In this document: positions 30,736-41,324 of the stretch, piece after piece | Layout: every line of letters begins with the position of its first letter | Position numbering within the stretch: position 1 is the stretch's first letter | DNA from: Cherax quadricarinatus | Taxonomy: Eukaryota; Arthropoda; Malacostraca; Decapoda; Parastacidae | Length of the DNA stretch: 64,000 nt | Direction of reading: 5' to 3' | Assembly: GCF_038502225.1 (NCBI RefSeq) | Contig: NC_091369.1 | Location: 9,488,305-9,552,304, forward strand | Program-made: the position numbers and the translations under genes | Notes under the pieces: generated by a model | The model's input: the letters and a program-made list of their open reading frames with translations, nothing else | What the model was told of the DNA's origin: nothing | Database searches by the model: none

Positions 30736-31712
30736 TTAATCACATCCCTCAGCCGTGTAGGAAGACAAATTCTTGAGGGTTTGGGGAGGTATTTTATACG
30801 ATGCCTCATGTAGAGAAGCCTCCAGCCGCAGGATAGAACCGATATCCTTGCCCAGTAAACTTCGTTTCACTATTGATCAGAGGTTCTCAATAAGGTTTAG
30901 GTCTGGGGAATTGTCTGGCCAGTCATTAAAGAACCTCACTTTACAGTCCTTAAGCCACTGAACTACAGATTTGGCGGTATGACACGGTGCACCGTCTTAC
31001 AAACCGTAGTCCCACACTTGTCAAACGCCCCAGGTAAATTGTCACACATTAACTCCAGGTAATTATACTGGCTCATATACTGGTTTTTGAGAAGCACAAT
31101 GAGTTCAACACTCTGAGCATTGAAACACCCCAAAACCATGAGCGAGTCTGGGTGTTTGGTGGTCCCATAGGTGTAGCATGGGTTTAGCGGGTCACTAGCT
31201 CTGGGCTGGTACACATGTCCCCTAAGGTTACATGTGATGGTGAAGGGTGCTTCATCACTAAAAAGGACTTCAGACCACTGTTGAGGACTCCAGTGAAGAT
31301 ACTGCTTTGCATAATCCAGCCTACGTTTCTTCTGTGGCTTGGAGAAGATCGGTTTCTTAACTTGGCGGTGACTACTGGAGCCCTGTTTTGACATACGTCT
31401 GTTAACAGTTCTTACAGACACCTCTGAGAGAAGATGTGGGTTCTTTTCTTTCAATTCTCTAGCAGTTAACTTAGGTGTACTCTGATTCTTTAACACAGTT
31501 AAGGTACGAACAGATGTCTTCTTCGAGGGGCCAGGCCGAGGTTTGGCAGACTCGACACTGCCGGTACCAGCCTTGAAATGCTACACCCAGGTCCTCATTG
31601 AACGCTCACACAAACCAACTTTCTCCACTATTTCTTTCGTCTGGTGCCCAACTTTGTGAAGCCCCATGATTTGAGCTATAGTTTCAGGTGTTAAAGACTT
31701 TCTTTTACCCAT
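30736..31712 (-). pseudogene. Tc1-like transposase, inactivated
   Basis: The enzyme would cut and paste the element. The minus strand starts MGKRKSLTPETIAQIMGLHK (31712), a paired-type helix-turn-helix, then VGLCERSMRTWV followed by an in-frame TAG (31581). The frame continues through the second helix-turn-helix (LLSEVSVRTVNRRMSKQG), LDYAKQYLHWSPQQWSEVLF and SDEAPF (first Asp), and MCDNLPGAFDKCGTTV. A 1-nt frameshift near 31000 leads into DGAPCHTAKSVVQW and SPDLNLIENL. There the expected Trp is TGA. The second Asp and the Glu are separated by 35 residues, one more than classic DD34E if the alignment is right. With the shift repaired on paper the protein would be about 325 residues, near the family length. 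It ends at TAA 30738-30736. Confidence 0.88.
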
Positions 31713-31989
31713 AATCAAACATGTATAGCCCCCAAACCAAAGGGAACACCTGACGAAAGATGGGGCGGATGAGAGACAAAAGTGCAACACTTCCTCTCAC
31801 CACGGCAGCCACGTGAGCATGGGGAGAGTCACTGTAGAGTGTGGCGGCAGGCCGTGACGTCATGCTAACGGCTGTTACCCGGCATAATGCACTGACGAAA
31901 AAAGACCCCCCTGTATGGTACCTTTGATTTTCGTCACGGCATTATGCCGTGTCGCTCACCCGGCATAATGCCCTGTCTAGCACTGTATA

Positions 31990-32320
31990 TCAAGTACATG
32001 GGAGAATAGGTGACTGAGGAAGCATGAAGTGCGAACCTGTCAGATCAGCGGGTTCTAAAGACAATGCGAGCCAGGAGTCCAGCCACCTGGAAACTTTCTT
32101 GGCATCTGTGGTAACAATCAAAGCATTTTCAAGGCATTTTCTTTTGTTTCTGTCTTTCTTTGATAACCCTGTCCTAACCCAGTCCAAGTGGTGTGAGGCA
32201 ATGTTACCATGTAAATCACAGACGCAGTCCATAATATTGGTGTGACAAGAATGGTGTTCGTACACGCGCGTAGACAAATCCCTAGCCGTCTAAATTATGG
32301 AATTACAATTGTTCCAGAGA
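31990..32320. other. no supported gene
   Basis: Overlapping opposite frames of 73 and 95 codons without recognisable domains. Confidence 0.3.
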
Positions 32321-32324
32321 TCAT

Positions 32325-32375
32325 TCCTCCCCCCCCCCGGCCTCCCCGCGGCCCAATCTCAAACCAGGAATCCTA
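32325..32375 (-). repeat. retrotransposon 3'-tail fragment
   Basis: The block ggcctccccgcggcccaatc, then tcaaaccaggaatcc. Confidence 0.55.
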
Positions 32376-32379
32376 TGTA

Positions 32380-32940
32380 AAAGAAGGAAATATTACAAAA
32401 ATATGAACTATTAAGAAACAGGAGGAAAATAAAGCAAATTAATATTAAATATAAGTAGAAGTCTAAAATTTACCTGCCATCTCACATCTTAGCATATTAA
32501 GAAGCTTTTGTTTTGTAGGTACTCATAAGACAGGAAGGCAGTACCTCTGCATGGCTGCTGTCTACCAACCTAAGTACACTGAACTGCATTTCTAGTTTCA
32601 CTTCTGTGATGAATTCGTTGGACTATGGCTAGCACCAACATGCACTAGTGAAACCGCTCATTAAGGTAAGGAACGTCACATTTCAAGGGATAAATGTGCA
32701 GACACCAGCCGCTGTTTCCTAGTGCTGCGTGACTCTGGTGGTAGTAATCTGGCAAGTCAGACTCCATCGCAACTTTATACAAAGTAACAGCCATTGTGTT
32801 TCGGAGTGTTTCCACCACACACACACGTGAGCATATATATATATATTTTTTTAGCAAAAGTGGATCCATTAGCAGTGTGCTGCGACCCTATCCTATATGA
32901 AAGTTACATAGTGGGAACAGAAGCTACTTATGCTTCCCAT
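32380..32940. other. no gene seen
   Basis: AT-rich sequence with a short (AT)n at 32836-32848 preceded by cacacacacg. Confidence 0.4.
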
Positions 32941-32944
32941 TACC

Positions 32945-33180
32945 ATGGAGTATTCCTCGGGTCAACACACCGGCCGCCCGGCCCCATACCAGTCCTCCCG
33001 GTGGATAGCCTAATCAACCACTGTTGGTGCTAGCCACACCACAAACCGGCTGATCCAGAACCGACCTGAGAAACTTGTCCAGTTCTCTAGAAGACAGCCA
33101 GGGATCTGTTAGTAATTCCCCTGATGAATGATGGACACTGAAAACTCCTGGTCCCTTCAATAAGTTAAGGGGAAAGAGTG
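32945..33180 (-). repeat. retrotransposon 3'-end relic
   Basis: The minus strand holds the tail (gtattcctcgggtcaacaca, tcctcccggtggat) and a C-terminal RT remnant (ttgtccagttctctagaag; gttagtaattcccctgatga), collinear with 33.62-33.86 kb. Confidence 0.7.
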
Positions 33181-33184
33181 TAGT

Positions 33185-33600
33185 ACGTACGTGTTCATAT
33201 TCCCAACACAACGTTCTCCCACCCCACAAAATCCCATAACACTTACCTCTCCTACATTCCGACCTGGAAGCCCAGCCCAGGACATTCCCACCAACACTTC
33301 TCCATCTGCGGACGAAGCGACAACAGTGGTTATGTCAACTAAGTAATTACCAGCGACAAAAGTAATTAGCTGCCAGATATAATCGCAGGGGGAACCATAA
33401 ACGTAATTACGCGGTAAAATATGTAAAACTACTTTGCATTAATTGTGACAATTTTACGGTAATTTCAACTAATGTAGCGGACCACATAATGTAATAGCTT
33501 TCATTTAAACGTACTAGGTAAAAAAATCCTGTAAACTGCAAAGGTTTGCATGCTTTTTAGTAGGATTTTATAGGTGCGGGCGAGCACAAACGTCATAACA
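33185..33600. other. no gene seen
   Basis: AT-rich sequence that includes the short phrase taattac several times between 33340 and 33470. Confidence 0.35.
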
Positions 33601-33607
33601 TACAACG

Positions 33608-35551
33608 TTACCTGGATTACCTGGAGGTTATTCCGGGGATCAACGCCCCCGCGGCCCGGTCCATGACCAGGCCTCCCGATGGATCAGGGCCTGATCAACT
33701 AGGCTGTTACTGCTGGCCGCACGCAGTCCAACGTACGAGCCACAGCCCGGCTGATCCGGCACTGACTTTAGGTATCTGTCCAGCTCTCTCTTGAAGGCAG
33801 CCAGGGGTTTATTGGCAATTCCCCTAATGCTTGATGGGAGGCTGTTGAACAGTTTTGGGCCCCGGACACTTATGGTGTTTTCTCTTAGTGTACCAATGGC
33901 GCCCCTACTTTTTATTGGCGGCATTTTGCATCGCCTGCCCAGTCTTTTACTTTCGTAGGGAGTGATTTCTGTGTGCAGATTTGGGACCATTCCTTCCAAG
34001 ATTTTCCAAGTGTAGATTATGATATATCTCTCCCTCCTGCGTTCCAACGAGTACAAGTCAAGTGCTTCCAAGCGTTCCCAGTAGTTAAGGTGCTTGACAG
34101 AACTTATACGTGCAGTAAAGGATCTCTGTACACTCTCTAGATCTGCGATTTCACCTGCTTTGAATGGAGATGTTAATGTACAGCAGTATTCCAGCCTAGA
34201 GAGAACAAGTGATTTGAAAAGGATCATCATGGGCTTGGCATCTCTTGTTTTGAAAGTTCTCATTATCCATCCTATCATTTTCTTTGCACGTGCGATCGTG
34301 GCACTGTTGTGATCCTTGAAAGTGAGATCCTCAGACATTACTACTCCCAGGTCCCTTACATTATTTTTCCGCTCTATTGTATGGCCGGAGTCAGTAGTAT
34401 ACTCTGTTCTAGTTATTATCTCCTCCAGTTTTCCATAACGGAGTAGTTGGAATTTGTCCTCATTGAACATCATATTGTTTACCGTTGCCCACTGGAAAAC
34501 TTTGTTTATATCTTCTTGGAGGTTAACCGCGTCCTCAGCAGATGACAGCCTCATGCAGATCCTAGTATCATCCGCAAAGGATGATACGGTGCTGTGGTGT
34601 ACATCTCTGTTTATGTCTGATATGAGGATAAGGAATAAGATGGGGGCGAGTACTGTGCCTTGTGGAACAGAGCTCTTCACTATGGCAGCCTCCGATTTAA
34701 CTCTGTTGATCACTACTCTTTGTGTTCGATTTGTTAGGAAGTTGAAGATCCATCTCCCCACTTTCCCAGTTATTCCTTTAGAACGTATTTTATGGGCTAT
34801 TACGCCATGATCGCATTTGTCAAATGCTTTTGCAAAGTCTGTGTATATTACATCTGCATTCTGATTTTCTTCCAGTGCATCCAAGGCCATGTCATAGTGA
34901 TCCAGTAGTTGTGAGAGGCAGGAGCGACCTGCCCTGAACCCATGTTGCCCTGGATTGTGCAGATTTTGGGAATCCAGGTGATTTGCAATCCTGCTTCTTA
35001 GCACTCTTTCAAAGATTTTTATGATGTGGGACGTCAGAGCTATTGGTCTATAGTTCTTAGCTAATGCTTTGCTGCCACCTTTATGGAGTGGGGCTATATC
35101 CGTTGTTTTAAGTGACTGTGGAATTTCACCCATGTCCAAGCTCCTCCTCCACAGTGTACTTAGGGCACGCGAGAGGGGTTTCTTGCAGTTCTTAATGAAA
35201 ACAGAGTTCCACGAATCTGGGCCCGGGGCTGAGTGCATAGGCATGTTGTCAATGGCTTTTTCGAAATCTATCGGAGTTAGGGTAATGTCGGAAATCTGGC
35301 ATACATTTATGGAGTTTTGAGGCTCATTCATGAAGAAATCATTTGGGTCGTCGATCCTCAGACCGATTAGTGGTTCACTAAACACAGAGTCGTACTGGGA
35401 TTTCAATATTTCACTCATTTCCTTGTTGTCATCTGTGTAAGTCCCATCCTGTCTGAGTAAGGGCCCGATACTAGATGTGGTACTAAACTTCTTTAACATG
35501 TTAGGCTCGCACTGTCTCATACAGAGGAGACATGAATACGACTCATCAGAT
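33608..35551 (-). mobile_element. reference copy of the dominant non-LTR retrotransposon family
   Basis: The 3' end is at acctggaggttattcc (about 33608). The 5' limit is a stop near 35551, where similarity to an element ends. It is 5'-truncated, so ORF1 and the endonuclease are missing. Its terminal 150 bp recur throughout the window on both strands. Confidence 0.88.
33640..35520 (-). CDS. reverse transcriptase of a Jockey/CR1-like retrotransposon, uninterrupted
   Basis: This 626-codon frame encodes the RT that copies element RNA at the target. Segments in order: APGPDSWNSVF (residues 98-108), NYRPIALTSH (156-165), GQHGFRAGRS (191-200), IYTDFAKAFD with the first catalytic Asp (225-234), SSVPQGTVLAPILF (283-296), SFADD with the catalytic pair (314-318, nt 34578-34567), NNVRDLGVVMSEDLTF, then a C-terminal domain. 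That domain includes LVLSRLEYCCTLTSPFKAG, LNYWERLEALDLYSLERRRE and SVPDQPGCGSYVGLRAASSN. The first codon is arbitrary, because the true protein starts further upstream with an endonuclease now absent. No internal stop or frameshift is present, so insertion was recent. It is likely silent without a promoter. Lineage placement (Jockey versus CR1/L2) is uncertain. Confidence 0.92.
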   Translation of the reverse strand: MRQCEPNMLKKFSTTSSIGPLLRQDGTYTDDNKEMSEILKSQYDSVFSEPLIGLRIDDPNDFFMNEPQNSINVCQISDITLTPIDFEKAIDNMPMHSAPGPDSWNSVFIKNCKKPLSRALSTLWRRSLDMGEIPQSLKTTDIAPLHKGGSKALAKNYRPIALTSHIIKIFERVLRSRIANHLDSQNLHNPGQHGFRAGRSCLSQLLDHYDMALDALEENQNADVIYTDFAKAFDKCDHGVIAHKIRSKGITGKVGRWIFNFLTNRTQRVVINRVKSEAAIVKSSVPQGTVLAPILFLILISDINRDVHHSTVSSFADDTRICMRLSSAEDAVNLQEDINKVFQWATVNNMMFNEDKFQLLRYGKLEEIITRTEYTTDSGHTIERKNNVRDLGVVMSEDLTFKDHNSATIARAKKMIGWIMRTFKTRDAKPMMILFKSLVLSRLEYCCTLTSPFKAGEIADLESVQRSFTARISSVKHLNYWERLEALDLYSLERRRERYIIIYTWKILEGMVPNLHTEITPYESKRLGRRCKMPPIKSRGAIGTLRENTISVRGPKLFNSLPSSIRGIANKPLAAFKRELDRYLKSVPDQPGCGSYVGLRAASSNSLVDQALIHREAWSWTGPRGR

Positions 35552-35627
35552 TATAAGAGGAACTGATAGGGCAGACAGGGCCAGTCTATTTGCACTGAGA
35601 AGACGAGAGCCATGGAGCAGACCTGGA

Positions 35628-35767
35628 GTCTACCTGGAGGGTATTCCAGGGATCAACGCCCCCGCGGCCCGGTCCACAACCAGGCCTCCAGGTGGATCGG
35701 GGCCTGATCAACGAGGCTGTTACTGCTGGCCGCACGCAATCCAACGTACGAACCACAGCCCGGCCAA
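35628..35767 (-). repeat. retrotransposon 3' end directly upstream of the reference copy
   Basis: The block ctacctggagggtattccag, then the CCCGCGGCCCGG tail and the NSLVDQ-coding region, is nearly identical to 33.61-33.75 kb. It ends abruptly at 35767, so this is a separate, severely truncated insertion in the same orientation. Confidence 0.88.
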
Positions 35768-36109
35768 TGCAATGTTAAATACTGGTCTCTGGACTTTACG
35801 AAAGTCCTTCCTCAAATACAGTGAACAGAAGTGTGAGCACCGTGCATGTCTTTCTACAGGACTCAAGAAGTTGGGCTCCAGTACCGAGTACATGGACAAC
35901 TTTACTTATTTTCCCAGGTCTGTCGGGTTAGTGCTAATATCTGATATATAATTACTATTTAGGTTTTCTACTCATAGTACTGATTGATCTGCTAAAGACA
36001 ATTCATACTGTTTTTTTTTTTTCAATATATCGCTACATTTTTTTTTACCGTCACTGGTATGTACTGTGCTTTCTTTTGCGAAGTCTTCTCGTCCTATAAT
36101 AACTTTTAA

Positions 36110-36390
36110 AAACGTTCTCAGTAGGAATAATAACATACAAAAACTGAACGAGATCCACTTTAGTCACAAATCTGCACACCGATATCACACCCCCACAAAA
36201 GAAAGAGGCTTGGCTGAAGGTTCAAAATAATAAAAATGTAAAGCAATATTTTCCAACGCCCTCCCTACATGCATAAGGAGAATTACCAGACCTCCCTAGC
36301 TGTGGTGCCTACAGCTGACTGCATGTGGGCTGTACTAACAGCCTGACTAATAAGGCAATCAACAAGGAGGCCTCGCCTCACCATCCACGT
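36110..36390 (+). repeat. decayed RT C-terminus
   Basis: The plus strand reads PLSHKSAHRYHTPT-like sequence, ccctccctacatgcataagg and gaattaccagacctccctag. It is collinear with LRGI-NKPLAAF in the reference. Confidence 0.5.
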
Positions 36391-36852
36391 GGCCAGTCGC
36401 GGTTATGAGGAGGGTCGCAAGTTGGGTAGCTGAGGCAGTTATGATTGACCCATGATAAGGAATGGTATGGGAAATGAATCCTCATAGTTTTGGCACAGGT
36501 ATAGTCTATAAGGTGAAAGCTAGCATTTATCTCATTGTCTGATACCCAGCCACTCACTCACTCCCTTATTAAATTTAACTGTTCTAGTATTTTGCTGATT
36601 CGCTCTGTAACGACTTAGGTGATTGTAGGATTGGTGCCATGGGAAGCAAGCAGTTTATGTTCCTCGGGTGCCAGAACCTACATAATGTCGCTGTTCCTGT
36701 CTCCCTAGTACTAGCGACTTATTTTTTATACATATAATTACATGAAAAATATCATGGGTTATTTTCCTTCCCTTCCTATAGTATTACCTAAATGTACATG
36801 TTTTCTGACACAATATAGGTGTTAGGCCATCTTGCATCCAGTATCGCCCATA

Positions 36853-36854
<2 letters not shown>

Positions 36855-36917
<63 letters not shown>
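36855..36917. repeat. (GT)n microsatellite
   Basis: About 31 GT units. Confidence 0.98.
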
Positions 36918-36919
<2 letters not shown>

Positions 36920-36966
36920 GTTACTATTTTGTCCTAGGCACATGTCGATTAGACACTAGGCCTGTT

Positions 36967-37044
36967 GTATATGTGTGTGCATGTGTATGTGTGCATGTGT
37001 GTGTACGTGTGTGTACGTGTGTGTGCACGTGTGTGTGTGTGTGT

Positions 37045-37130
<86 letters not shown>

Positions 37131-37152
37131 ACGTGTGTACGTGTGTGTGTGT

Positions 37153-37236
<84 letters not shown>

Positions 37237-37285
37237 ACGTGTGTGTGTGTGCGTGTGTACGTGTGTGTGTACGTGTGTGTGTGTA

Positions 37286-37322
<37 letters not shown>
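36967..37322. repeat. long (GT)n tract with GTAC and GCAC interruptions
   Basis: About 355 bp of alternating purine-pyrimidine sequence interrupted by tac, cac and gcgcgc steps. Long frames in all six phases are artefacts. Confidence 0.97.
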
Positions 37323-37324
<2 letters not shown>

Positions 37325-37329
<5 letters not shown>

Positions 37330-38505
37330 TGAGTGAGTTAACATCGAATGTTCGTGAAAATTATGGCAATTACAAAATACTTATGACCTACGATACAATG
37401 GTTCAAATACCTCGTGTTGTTAATGTGGAAAATAAACGCTCAGCCGCAGTAGTGAAATAATGAATCGCTATAACTACAGTACGCTAAATAACTAGCAATA
37501 TAGTGTGTATTGTACAACAGTTGAGTTACCCGTGCTTACTCCACTACGCTACACCATTTTCTTTCAAGAACACGCTCTCTTCCACCGACAACTTAACTGG
37601 ACTAACTTAAGTAGAAAAAAGAATATACTTGACGTTTAAATGGTCTGAAAAAAAATTTAACAATTTTACAAAAGCTAAAAATACTGCTGGTGCCATTTAA
37701 AGTTGTATTCTTCATAATATATCTGGTTTTATATGCACAAGGACACTTATGTACGGTTAAGCATTTATTATAGGTAAATGAAGAGTATCGCAATTAATGG
37801 CAAAAGTTAAATTTTAATAAAATGTACTAACTATATACAAATGTCCTCATCCACAGCTTGTCGATATGAACATACATATCATTTACAACCATTTAGCTCG
37901 ATAAGCAGTAAAATTTTCAACAATTAAGCTTGGAGCATCTGAAGATTTTGACAAGCCCCCCCCCCCTCCCCCAAGAAACTGGAATATTGTTCAGCAAATT
38001 TTTCCAGGTGCATTTTTTTTTCATCACAATATAGCAACCAATCTATGATAGATTTCCCGAAATACAAAATAATCTACACTTTGATTTTAGCCAAAGAGTT
38101 GCGGAGCTAGTATACTTCACAAACTGCCCTAATTTACGTAAGAATTTGCCTGACTTTTACTGCAGTTTCCCTGTGCGCGTGGGGTGAGGGGGGGGGGAGG
38201 GGAAAAAAATCATGCGACCCCCCATGGTACATCTGTTAGGAGCTCTGAATCCTGGACCCCTGAAGCCTAGACTCATACCAGACCTAAATTATAAAAATAT
38301 TGCATAAATAAGAACTTCAACAGAAAAGTGTATAATGAATGTAGTATTAGAAGATTTTAAAATTTCCCTGTCACATCTTAGCAAAGAAATGATCACCAAT
38401 CATGAAGTGTGAAATATTTAGCAGACTTTTTACAATTTTCAAAGACAAGTGGCAGAAGACGCTTTCAATGGACCATCTCGCTGTGTAGTTTTATAAAAGA
38501 ATAAA
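37325..38505. other. no gene seen
   Basis: AT-rich sequence with C7 and G8 runs near 37960 and 38190. No recognisable repeat. Confidence 0.4.
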
Positions 38506-38560
38506 AAAGGCACACAAGTCGGACCGAAACACCGTAAGCTCCTCTCTATGTGCGAGTTAT
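38505..38560 (+). ncRNA. degenerate hammerhead-like box
   Basis: The block caagtcggaccgaaacaccg, then taagctcctctctatgtgcg, is the 3' half of the GGACC-GAAACGTC repeat class, lacking its upstream core. Confidence 0.3.
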
Positions 38561-38596
38561 TTATCTATAGTTTTATAGTCATACAGAGGTTACAGG

Positions 38597-38598
<2 letters not shown>

Positions 38599-38634
<36 letters not shown>
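38599..38634. repeat. (AC)n microsatellite
   Basis: About 18 units without an adjacent retroelement copy of the (AC)n family. Confidence 0.97.
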
Positions 38635-38637
<3 letters not shown>

Positions 38638-38714
38638 CCTGGATGACAGGTCTAAGGGGACTAGGTGAGGTTCTCCAGGAGAATACATGGGTGTTTTCTA
38701 TAAAGTCTGTACTT

Positions 38715-38760
38715 AATAAAACTCTACAAAGAGCGAAATGTTCTGCAAATTATCTCAATA
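38715..38760 (+). ncRNA. decayed hammerhead-like motif, U3-A8 type
   Basis: The block cttaataaaactctacaaag, then agcgaaatgttctgc, keeps stem II CTC/GAG and GAAA. The G5 position of the core is A. Confidence 0.3.
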
Positions 38761-39369
38761 TATAACACGTCATTTCTTCCAGTTATTTTCACACACTCAC
38801 AAGAGGACTGTAGTACTTTAATATTTGGTTTCGCCTACCAACCTACTACCTAACCTTAGTAGGTATGTACTCTACAACTGAGTAGTACCAGGTACAGAGA
38901 AATGACATTCAGGTGTTCACCTTCGCCGCAACAACCAACAAAAGTTATTTCCGGCGGAGGTGAAAGACTTCCGGTGATACACTTAACCACAAGATGAACT
39001 CAACACGTCTTCCAATATAATGAATGCAAACGACACTGCCTTCTGGGTATCCTCAGGTTTAGCTCACATATCTAAACAAAATGGGTCCCTGGCTTGATCC
39101 CACGTAAAAATACTTGAATTTATTAAGGTTGCCTCTTAATAAGCCTAATACATTAGTCAATGTATGAATACAATCAAATTGAAAAACTTGCATGTAAGCT
39201 AAATAATGCCAAAAATCCTCATCAATTGAAGAACAAAAGTCTGTGATCAAAGCACAGGGACAAAGGTTTGAAGGTTCCATTAACATCTTTAATGGTTTCT
39301 GCAGAAAATAAGGTAGAGTGACCACCTTTCACCCCCAGGCGGCGAAATCCATGATGGCTATCCTATTTT

Positions 39370-39475
39370 GGAGTCTACCTGAAGTGTACTCCGAGGGTCA
39401 ACGCCCCCGCGGCCCAGTCCCAGACCAGGCCTCCCGGTGGATGACCTGATCAACCAGGCTGTTGGTCTTTCCAGC
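39370..39475 (-). repeat. retrotransposon 3'-tail fragment
   Basis: The block ctacctgaagtgtactccga, then ccccgcggcccagtcccaga and gatgacctgatcaaccaggc. It is truncated just before a SINE. Confidence 0.75.
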
Positions 39476-39479
39476 CGGT

Positions 39480-39735
39480 ACGGCTGGAAAACATAAGGAC
39501 GTGTTTCCTAAGACATCTGCTGTTCATGTTCACCCATCAGTATAAAATGGGTACCTGGGTGCTAGTAGACTGGTGTGGGTCCCATTCTGGGATAAAACTG
39601 ACCTAATTTGTCCGAAATGCTTTGCATAACAAGAGGCTTTCTATATAGTAGTACGTCAGTGATGCCAGCTATGGTCTGTATACCTTGTACATGTACTTGT
39701 AGAAATAAAGGCAATATATTATTATTACTCTTATT
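39480..39735 (+). mobile_element. SINE with GGTACCTGGGTG core
   Basis: It contains catctgctgttcatgttcac, aatgggtacctgggtgctag, actggtgtgggtcccattct and a 3' end gaaataaaggcaatatatta plus (ATT)n. I associate this layout (core region plus ATT tail) with decapod SINEs from memory. Confidence 0.65.
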
Positions 39736-39739
39736 AAGC

Positions 39740-41320
39740 GCCAAGCCCGGCCGGTCAGCTGCTGACTTAATGAACTTTTCCAGTTCTTCTTGAAGAGTGC
39801 TAGGGGAATGCTGATCTCCCTATGCATGTTGAACAGGTTTAGTTCCTTCACGCTTAAGTTTTCCCTTTTACTCATTACACCCTTACTTTTTATGAGGGGT
39901 ATTTTGCCCCCATCTGCCAAGAAGTAAAAAAAAAAAAAATCATCCCGGCACTGATGTTCATAGATTTTTTTCCTTCTACATGGTTTTACGGTCACAACAT
40001 TCAATTATGGACTCTGAAGTGTGTCTGATTAAAGTGGTTTACCTATATTACAGAGACGGCGCCAGGGAAGGGAAAGCTTTGTGGCTAAGCCCTGCAGTTC
40101 CCTCTCAGCCTCCAAAATATAATAGTAATCATAATAACGCTGCTTGAAAACAAGTCTCCTAGCCACACCCCCTTCCTCTTTCCAACCAGATAACCAGCCC
40201 TCAGCTCCCATACAGAAATTCTAAGGCCGTCCATGATAAGCTAAGGGTAGAACGCTTTAGTCAAAGTGGATGCTAAATTTTTATTGCAAATTTAAACAAA
40301 AATCAATATTTATTATTATTTAACAGCAACAACCCTTCGAGATATTCTCTTATTTCGCCTATGGTGCCTCTGCCTTTTCATTGGATTTATTTAAAACTTC
40401 CTCCCACATATCGTGCTCCAGCACCTTGTGGTAGTGTACAGTTGGGATAAGACCCTCAAGACTCCTCCAGGTATATATTATCACTTATCACGTATCTCTC
40501 TTCTCCGCTCCAGAGAATACATTCCAAGTACTATGAGGAGTTTCCAGACGTATAAATGTTTTACTGGCTTTTATGCGGACAGAAAAATCTATGTTCATTA
40601 TGTAACTGATCTGTCTCCTGCCCTGAGCGGAGCCGTCAACGTCGGGCAATATTCTAGACGCGAGAACACAAGTAATTTGAATAGTCTCGTCACTGACGTT
40701 GATTCCCTTGTTTTGACAGTTCTCATTATCCACTCTGCCATTTTCCTATACCTCGCGGCATTTGCCGTATTGTGTTCTCTAAATGCTACGTCTTCCTACA
40801 TTATCATGCCTATGTCTTTTGTATATTCTTTTCCTTCTATGAGATAATCTTCATATTTTGAGCTCTTCACTTTCCCGTATGTGAGCAACTGAATTTGTTC
40901 CCAGTGAAAATACTGTTATTTTTCAATTACCCAGTGGAAGGCAGTTGACATTTGCATTATATTCGATTATGTTCAGCGGTGACTTTTTTTTTTTTTTTTT
41001 TTTTTTGGTATCGTCCCCAATGATGAGATGAAGCTGTATGCCCGAAGGGTGTTCCAGGGGGTCAACGCCCCCCCCGCTCCGGTCCATGACCAAGCCTGTG
41101 CCTAGTGTTTTTATTTACCTCTGCTATGAGGATGAGAAACAACAAAAACACAAGACCTAGCGCTAGGGTACTGAATTTTGTTTACTTTATTAAGGCAAGA
41201 TTCTGTTTTATCTACTAATATACGTTCTGTTATAAAACTAAATATCCATTTTATTTCTCCTGATATGCTTAATGAACTAATTTTAATGGCTACCACTCCG
41301 ACATCGCACTTCTCAAGTGT
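39740..41320 (-). pseudogene. decayed non-LTR RT with internal insertions
   Basis: The minus strand reads, from 41320 downward, EIKWIFSFITERILVDKTES (matching KVGRWIFNFLTNRTQRVVIN in the reference). It then has DDTK and palm remnants, a KNSSKYEDYLIEGKEYTKDI stretch near 40830-40870, a region equivalent to KKMIGWIM around 40730 and EFNMHREISIPLALFKKNWK near 39800. Foreign blocks interrupt it at about 40030-40320 and 41030-41105. The T22 run at 40987 lies inside the palm region. It is dead and old. Confidence 0.65.
41030..41105 (-). repeat. retrotransposon 3'-tail inserted in the RT relic
   Basis: The block cgaagggtgttccagggggt, then caacgccccccccgctccgg and tccatgaccaagcc, is a terminal fragment nested in the older copy. 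Confidence 0.65.
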
Positions 41321-41324
41321 GATG

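Larger units (their letters stand above)
30544..31985 (-). mobile_element. Tc1/mariner element, 1.44 kb, TA target duplication
   Basis: Inverted ends start CAGTGCTAG on both sides (30544-30568 and 31985-31961, 23 of 25 bases equal) and are flanked by TA at 30542-30543 and 31986-31987. Both ends contain the palindrome GGCATTATGCC (30557-30567; 31962-31972), with an extra full copy at 31938-31948 and a partial one at 31881. A (TA)n run (30622-30690) has expanded between the left end and the gene. Confidence 0.9.

Noticed and set aside
35532..35640. Plus-strand fragment reading HQIIRGTDRADRASLFALRR as a further RT C-terminus
   Set aside because: It resembles the ITTYKILRGID-KVDRE segment over only about 20 residues. 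It is too short to call, though it would mark what lies at the 5' junction of the reference copy.
36832..37460. Frames rich in CVCVCV or HTHTHT up to 166 codons
   Set aside because: Pure translation of (GT)n or (CA)n.
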